64,000 nt of DNA. Source: Myotis daubentonii. Its lineage: Eukaryota; Chordata; Mammalia; Chiroptera; Vespertilionidae. The notes under the pieces were generated by a model. The model did no database searches. It was not told where the DNA came from and saw only the letters and a list, made by a program, of their open reading frames with translations. Position numbers and translations under genes: made by a program. Positions 1 through 64,000 of this stretch are shown in pieces; the first letter of the stretch is position 1; each line of letters opens with the position of its first letter. Location of the stretch: positions 104,744,671-104,808,670 of the forward strand of contig NC_081844.1 of NCBI RefSeq assembly GCF_963259705.1, in the 5' to 3' direction.

Positions 1-17
1 TGCATGCTTTCTGAGCA

Positions 18-20
<3 letters not shown>

Positions 21-60
<40 letters not shown>
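21..60. repeat. (GT)n microsatellite
   Basis: Twenty perfect GT units. Confidence 0.98.
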
Positions 61-62
<2 letters not shown>

Positions 63-1635
63 ACACTAGCAGACCTGGCCTGGTGCTCGGAGGGCCCTGT
101 GGTTGTCTTGAAATTCTGAATAATTTTTAACAAGGACTCTGCATTTTCATATCGTCTGAGCCCCACTAATTGCATAGCTGGCCTTGCTGATGGGGAAAGC
201 AACGCCCCCCAACCCCCCGCTGCCCCCACCAACATCCTTGTTGGAAAGAACCAGAAAGCAAATGAGAGTCCCCATCTTTGGGAGCTACTTTAGGGAATGT
301 GAACTTGAGGGACATTCGATTCCCAAAAGACTTCCTGTGGAGGGATAGGGAAGGCGCTTCCTGGGACATCGGGGCTGTTCTTCCACCACCAACGACACTG
401 CACGTCGGTCATCTGGGAGAAGACTTTTACTTCATATTTTTTATATATTTTCAACAAAGGAAAAAGTTGGGGGTCTTTTTGTTTTGGGGTGTGTTTGTGT
501 GATTTTTTGTTGTTGTTGTTTTAACTAAGACAGAATTTGTGATACCAGACCTGCTTTCCTGGTTCAAGCATGGTACCTCCAGGCCCACCCCGTTAGTGTG
601 TGGCACCCTTAACAGAGGGGCTCCCTGGAGACATCCATGCCTCCCCAAGCCGACCACCTTCCGCAGCCCTGTTCTTGCCCGCGCCTCGTGGGGCTTCTGT
701 GGCTCAGAGAGCAGTCCCACTGGAACCTCGTAGGAGGTAGTCTCCAGTGGCCCACCCACCCCACCCCACAGTGGGTTTGTAGACAGTACTTCCTTTCCCA
801 CGTTTCCAGAGCAGATCTCCCTAAATGCTGCCTACAGACACGAGACCTAGCAGGATACACACCGTGATACAGACTCATAGGGTCTGGGAGGGAAGAGGCA
901 GGAAAGGGTGAGACATGGACTCCGCTGCCTGAAAGGATATGCCTCTTGCTCCTCAGAGCCCACAGGTCCTTCCAGACCCACCTGGTCTCCAGTCCTTGCA
1001 GGGGTTCCCCTCTTGTCTGATCCCTCTGCTGCAGGGTTTGCTTCCTGATCGAGGGTCCTGTACTCGTCCCCTCATGGATGTCACTCTTACTTTCCCAACG
1101 AGTTCACAAGCTCCTGGGGAACAAGAACCACGTCTTCTCATTTCTTTCATCCTCCATGGCCCTTGACAAGTGCTGGTCCTGATGGCTGCCGGCCTCCCAG
1201 AGGCTCGCTCATGGTGGTCCATGGAGAACTGCAGGGCATTCAAGGTGCTATCGGCCATTTGATTCTTCTGTGCACCTCTCGGGGTAGACATAGGTGGATT
1301 ATTATCCCACTTTACAGGTAAAAAAAATGGGGCTTAGACATGTGCAATTATTTACAAGAAAATCAAACTGTCTCTAGGATCTTGATATGGGCTAGATCTC
1401 CTGACGCCAGCACAGTGCTCTGTCCCCAATGCCCAAGCAGCTGGAGAGGTAAAGATTGGGCCTTGTATTCTATCTGGAGCTCCTATTCCAGTCCCAGGCA
1501 CATACTAGGTGCTCAGTAAATGCTTTTTGGATGAATGAGCTGATGAATGAGCCATAAAGAGGCATTTCCTTACAGAGAATTGCATATGATGATCTGGTAA
1601 GGACGCATTCTTCATCCCTGGGGGGCATATTTTTA

Positions 1636-1845
1636 TAAAAATTATTTTTATTGATTTCAGAGAGGAAGGGGGAGGGAAAGAGATGGAAACATCAATGAGA
1701 AAGAATCATTGATCGGCTGCCTCCTGCACACCCCCCACTGGGGACTGAGCTCACAACCTGGGCATGTGCCCTTGACCGGAATCGAACCCGGGACCCTTCA
1801 GTCCTCAGGCTGATGCTCAATCCACTGAGCCAAACTGGCTAGGGT
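1636..1845 (-). mobile_element. VES-type tRNA-derived SINE, reverse
   Basis: Read on the minus strand it begins with the tRNA-like CTAGCCAGTTTGGCTCAGTG head and box-B-like GGGTTCGATTCCGG. It continues through the TGATTCTTTCTCATTGATG region and ends in the AATCAATAAAAA tail. Imperfect target copies (CCTGGGGGGCATATTTTT type) flank it at 1617-1635 and 1846-1861. This family is a hallmark of yangochiropteran, especially vesper, bats. Confidence 0.9.
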
Positions 1846-1910
1846 CCTGGGGGCATTTTTATACTTGCCTGGGATAGTTGGGATATCTGAAGTCAAAGAA
1901 ATGAACGTGA

Positions 1911-59371
<57,461 letters not shown>

Positions 59372-61779
59372 GTATCCTTGGAGAGGCCCCAGCCCAGGGG
59401 CTGGACATGGGTAGCCCTGCTGGGACTGTAGCCCACAGAGCCCCATCTTAGAGCTCAGAGCTGACAGCATCATTGACGGGTGCCAATTTCAGTGTCCAGT
59501 GTGGTGGGATACAGGGAATCCACCTGGGGAAACTCTAGATGTTGAATTCATTGGTTAATGACTCACTCATTCATTCTTGTAAGGAATACTATCAAGCTCC
59601 CACTGCGCCAAGCATAACGCAACCTGCTGGAGACTATACTCATAATGTGGTTCTATCTCGGGGAGCATATAGTTTAGTAACTAAGAGAGACATTGAACAA
59701 CAGCACCATTAATTGTATCGATAAAAATGTGATCCCTGCCAAGAGGAGGCTATGCAGGTCCTGCGATGGGGAGGGCAGGGAAGGCCTCCTTGGGGCAGGT
59801 GATGGGGAAGGTGAGTCACCAGCCAAAGGTTAGTGGGAGCTGGGAAGAATGTCCTAGACAGATGGACGGCCCATCACGTGCAAAGGCCTGAGTGGGACGA
59901 AGCAGAGGAGGTTCCAAGAACTGAAATGGGGCCACAACGCTCTTCTAGGAAAAGCAAAACTCCCAAGTAAGACCTCCAGGCTGTCCAGCCTCTGACTCCT
60001 GCCTGCCTCTCCATCGCCATGGCCCTGACTCTTTCTTCCCTCGTTTCTGTTCCTTAAACACGCGAAGCTTGTTCCCACCTCTGGGCCTGCGCATGCTCTG
60101 TTCCCTCTGCTTGGCATGCCCTTCCCCCATCAGATCCTAACTTGGCGTCACCACCTGGAAGAGGCCATCCCTGACCTAATGTGGCCTCCTCTGAACTCTT
60201 CAGGGCTCGTACCTCAGCCTCTGTGTGTTTTCCTTAGAGAGCTGATCTCAGTCTGCTGTTATCTGTGTGCTTTTTAAAGGTACGTGTAAGTTAGACGCTA
60301 AGCTCTGTGAGGGCAGGGACTTGAACATCACAGTAACTCCTGCATCATCCCGTGCCCTGTACAAAGCTGACTCTCGGGAAATACATGCTGATTAATAAGG
60401 AGACAAAGAAAACAAGAGGAAAGGAAGAGGGAGATGGACACAGAAAGGGACGGGGGAGGGAGCCAGCTCACTGGCGCACACAGAGGACAGAGGTGGCATG
60501 AGATGATGCCGTGAGGTGGGGCAGAGTGCGCTGTTCACAGGGCCTAGAGCCGACCCTGGGCAGGAGGCAGACTCCCAGGGGAAAGGCAGACAGCTGAGCG
60601 GAGGCACCTCAAACTAGCCTGGCTCCCCGCTTTGCACCCCCGAACACAAATTAAGTTATAGCCTTTAAAGTGGGCTCGACAGGTTACATGGCCGGTCTGC
60701 TAAGTCTCCTGAACTGTAATCCAAATGTATTTCCCTCGGGTGATGCATATTCACCTGTAACCTTTTCATTATGCTCGCCTGCCCTTCGTGCCTGCTCTAC
60801 CGCGGTCGGTCGTTTGCAGCAGGAAATGCAATGGTGGTGGGGCTGGCTGGTTACAGATGCAAGTTTGGGTACAGATGAGACCCGGGATGGACACATGGAG
60901 TTGAGCAGCCCCGTGACCGTTACTCCGACAGGTGGAGGGGGCATGTGCTCCCGGCCGTGTAATCATATGGAGGCCTGATCCAGGGTCTGGATCCAGATCT
61001 GTCGTTTGTTAAATGTCCTCTGCTTGCTATGCAGGACTGAGTGCTTTAGTGCCATCATTCCTTTAATTCCTGTAACATCTTGTAAGGTTAGTATTAATTT
61101 TCCTTATTTCATAGAGAAGGAATGTGGGAAGCAGGGAGATAAGGCTACAAAGCTAGTTGGTGATGGAGTTGGGATTTGAACTCTAAGTTCTATGTGTCTC
61201 AAAGTCTGCAGTGTTTCTGTAATGTCAGCATTTTGTTTAAGACTGATGAACAGAATGTTCTTTATTAACTAATTGTTCATGTACTAGGCATTTGCATGCA
61301 TTGTTCCCTTGTAGTCTCCTAATAATCCCCTGAGATGGGAAGTATTACTCTCTGGACTTTACAAATAAGAAAACGGAGGCTCAAAAACTGTAAGCATCTG
61401 CACAAGATGCCCAGAAGTGATGGAACTAGGATTTGAACTCGGGTCTGCATTTTACTAAAACCTGAGCTCTGTGGAAAAGCTGCTGGACAGTTTGGAAAGC
61501 TGGCAGATGTAAGGCGATGACAGGTCTCCTGTCTTTCCACTTGGGTATCAAGTGGGGGAAGACATTTATAAGCAAAGGTCGCTTAGCTGGGTATCTCCTG
61601 CCCCTACCATCCTCTCTGCTCAGACCTCGGGGCCTCACTTCTATGCACAGCCTCAGCACCTGGCCATACACATCCTCCTGTGTCACTGGCTCCATTGGGT
61701 CAGGGTTGGAATACCCTCTTGGACCAGGGCCAGTTGCTGAGGTCAGTAGACATGACCTAGAACCTTCTTTAAAACAGGA

Positions 61780-61880
61780 GCTGGCAAACTTCTCTATAAA
61801 GGACCAGATAGGAGATATTTCCATCTTTCTGAGCCATGTGGTCTCTTGTCACAACCACTCAACTCTGCTGCGATAGTGGG
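61780..61880. mobile_element. hAT-like relic
   Basis: It reads GAGCTGGCAAACTTCTCTAT, AAAGGACCAGATAGGAGATA and TTGTCACAACCACTCAACTC, a widespread mammalian non-autonomous DNA transposon pattern. Only part is present. Confidence 0.6.
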
Positions 61881-61934
61881 GTGGGGGGGCATACATGGAC
61901 AATGCATGGATGGATTATCGAGGTTCTAGGCATT

Positions 61935-62541
61935 TTCCCACTAAACATCTTGGCTGCAAGCGTTTTCCCCTCAAACATTTTCACTGCACAATGAATTCAC
62001 CGTAAGGCAATTTTGCCGTAAAAGGACATAATAAAACAGGAAAACATGAATAACAAAATTAAATAGACTTTGTTGCTATACATTTTTTAAATGTCAATTT
62101 GTATTTGTATATGGTCACATGTCCATTGCTAGAGGTTCCAAAGCTCCATTGGAAATGCTGAGGTATGCAATACATACAGTATCACCTGAGGCTTCGCAAA
62201 CAGATGTGTGATCATTTTCTAGTATAGTATGCAATCCAGCCCATATTTCCTATCAAGTAAATATATGTACTTGTTATCATCCACTCTTCAGACCACCCCA
62301 TCTACATGTCACTGTGTAGACTGTTATGAGGGCTAAGATTTATATAATGTGAAGATGGGATTACTGCAAGACCTGTCAATGGAGAAATGAAATAAAACCA
62401 AACTGTCATGACAGCCAGCGTAAATACATTAAGTATTTAATGTATTTAAATTGATTCGTCAATGGAGAAATGTAACCAAACTGTCAAACAGCTATTTTAT
62501 CTTTTACGGCAAAAAATGCTTGAAGCCAAGATGTTGACAGC
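61935..62541. mobile_element. Unclassified inverted-repeat element
   Basis: AACATCTTGGCTGCAAGCGTTTT near 61943 pairs with AAAAAATGCTTGAAGCCAAGATGTT near 62512. An inner TTTTGCCGTAAAAGGAC near 62011 pairs with CTTTTACGGCAAAA near 62501. About 45 extra bases separate the two blocks on the left arm only. An internal direct repeat (GTCAATGGAGAAATG...CCAAACTGTCA) occurs near 62374 and 62459. The family is not recognised. Confidence 0.55.
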
Positions 62542-63215
62542 TCAGATGCTTAAAAATATCCAACAAGCCCAACATTTATGGGGTGGGGGGGCAGTTGAAT
62601 TGAACTTGGAATGATGTCTTGGCCATTTCCTACGTGTGAAAGAATCATAGCCTCCTCTATCAGAAAGATCACAGCCTGGTGGGGAGGGGGGTGGGGGGGA
62701 GACAGGGTGCTGAAAGATAAGAGCCAGGTACAGGCAAAGCGCTTGAGGGGCCCCCAAGCTGTGGAGAAGGAGACCTGGCTGAGGACAAGCCAAAGGCTCG
62801 TGGAGGTGCTCAAGGTGGGGAGAAGCCTTCCCAGCAGAGGGAATAGTAGTGGGATCTGTTGGACGCGCAGAGGTAATGGTGGGAAATGGGTCGGGAGCCT
62901 AGTGGAGTATTTGAATACTCCATATTTAACATTGGCGTACAAGAATGCCAACACGAGGAGTTTGTGAGCCCTTGGTTGGCAGAAGTGCCAGGCCCAGGAG
63001 GAGGGATTTCGGAGTCACGGCAGTCATCTGGTAGAGCCGAGCAATGAGAGAACTCGGATCGCCAAAGAGGACGGATGGGTGGAGACGCCATGGAGCAGGG
63101 CGCAGGGATGGGCCCAGTGATGGCTGCCTTTGTTCATCCAGTTTGCAGTATCATTCGCTTAAAGTGAATAAAGGTCTAGAATGAGGGTGACAGAGATCTT
63201 GCCTCTCCTCAGATC

Positions 63216-63343
63216 TGTGCCCATGGCAGGCATCACTAATCGATTGTGGAACTCTTTCCCACCGAGCCTGCTCATGGCCTTCCAATCCTGTCACACAGCA
63301 GGCAGCTACTCTCAAACTCTCAGAGCTGGAGTATAAACGGGCA
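63216..63343 (+). repeat. Left arm of a ~125-bp inverted duplication
   Basis: Starting TGTGCCCATGGCAGGCATCA, it is almost identical to the reverse complement of 63755-63878. I count four mismatches and one 5-base length difference. No gene is encoded; both arms give the same short open frame. Confidence 0.93.
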
Positions 63344-63362
63344 TGTATCTGCATGCTCTGAA

Positions 63363-63500
63363 GCTGTGCTTCTCAAATGTGTGCGTGCATATCAGGATCT
63401 TGGGAAAAATCGGAGTCAGATTGAGCAGGTCTGAGGCAGGGCCTGAGAGTCACTGTTTCTAACATGCTCTCAGGTGTTACCTACGTTGCTGGTACAAGGG
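63363..63500. mobile_element. MER5-like hAT relic
   Basis: It contains TGTGCTTCTCAAATGTG, ATATCAGGATCTTGGG and GAGCAGGTCTGAGGCAGGG, within the spacer between the inverted arms. Confidence 0.62.
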
Positions 63501-63754
63501 CCACACTGGGTAGCAGTCGAGAGTCAAAGAGCCCGAGTTTAGGATTGAAGATGAAAATACAAACCCCTGCTTTGTTCTCACAAGTGTGTGCATGTCCGCG
63601 AGTTGTCTAGCCTCTTTGACCTTGATGTCCTCAGCTAGGAATTGGGACAATTACATTAATACCGCTGCTCTGGGGAATTGGAGGGAGGAAAGGAAACCAT
63701 GGGGAGAGGTGCTCTGCAATTGATTAAGAGCCATAAATGCATTAGATGGTATTA

Positions 63755-63878
63755 TTGCCGGTTTACACTCCAACTCTGAGAGTTTGAGAGTAGCTGCCTG
63801 CAACAGGATTGGAAGGCCATGAGCAGGCTCGGTGAGAAAGAGTTCCACAATCGATTAGTGATGCCTGCCATGGGCACA
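63755..63878 (-). repeat. Right arm of the inverted duplication
   Basis: This is the reverse-complement partner of 63216-63343 after a 411-bp spacer. It abuts the end of a MIR-like segment (about 63590-63754) on its left. Confidence 0.93.
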
Positions 63879-64000
63879 GCAATGGAAAATGTGGTTAAGC
63901 ACCACTAACTTACCATCAGCAGGGGTGGAGCCCTGGGACAGGGCTGCAAGTGACAGCAGCTCTGCCTGTGAACTGGTCAGTAGGACCTAGTTGGCAGCCA

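Larger units (their letters stand above)
59372..64000 (+). other. DOCK2 intron, 5' part
   Basis: This intron runs to the window edge. It contains MIR-like pieces (about 61020-61450), a hAT-like relic (61780-61880), an unclassified inverted-repeat element, a MER5-like piece and the inverted duplication at 63216-63878. The next DOCK2 exon was not reached. Confidence 0.82.

Overview
The window is mammalian nuclear DNA, and its repeats point to a vespertilionid bat. It carries VES-type tRNA-derived SINEs, three HeliBat-like Helitrons (one ending in CTAG between a host A and T) and three SPIN-type hAT transposons, two of them with perfect 8-bp target duplications. This combination is known from vesper bats. 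Older mammal-wide repeats (MIR, L1 3' ends, MER5-like, MER20-like, one LTR relic) fill much of the rest. The species assignment is inference from repeat content.

The only gene I can support is DOCK2, on the + strand. Fourteen consecutive internal coding exons lie between 1965 and 59371. Together they hold 1,414 coding nucleotides, or 471 codons plus one base. Every junction has AG and GT splice sites, and the reading frame passes through all of them without a stop. The product matches the second half of the helical scaffold of DOCK2 and the start of its DHR-2 (Rac GEF) domain. DOCK2 is the haematopoietic Rac activator that works with ELMO1 in lymphocyte and neutrophil migration. The first and last exons of the gene, the DHR-1 domain and most of DHR-2 are outside the window.

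Layout: 1-1964 is intron with a VES SINE. Exons 1-2 lie at 2.0 and 4.4 kb. A 10-kb intron with MIRs, a (GGA)n tract and a SINE with a 16-bp target duplication leads to exon 3 (14.6 kb). An 8-kb intron with L1 and MER5-like pieces leads to exons 4 and 5 (22.8-23.1 kb), which are separated by only 89 bp. An 11.4-kb intron with MER20, an LTR split by a Helitron, a 17-bp minisatellite and a further Helitron and SINE ends at exon 6 (34.5 kb), which sits inside a CpG-dense patch. Exons 7-14 follow between 37.3 and 59.4 kb. Among them are the three SPIN copies, the large Helitron and a GC-rich 22-23 bp minisatellite just before exon 12. The last 4.6 kb is intron with an unclassified inverted-repeat element and a ~125-bp inverted duplication.

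I see no bacterial-type system, tRNA or rRNA gene, CRISPR array or second protein-coding gene. Nearly all longer open frames off the exons are low-complexity or minisatellite translations. The most interesting items are the CpG-island-like patch at exon 6, the inverted duplication at the right edge, the unclassified element near 62 kb and the horizontally acquired DNA transposons.
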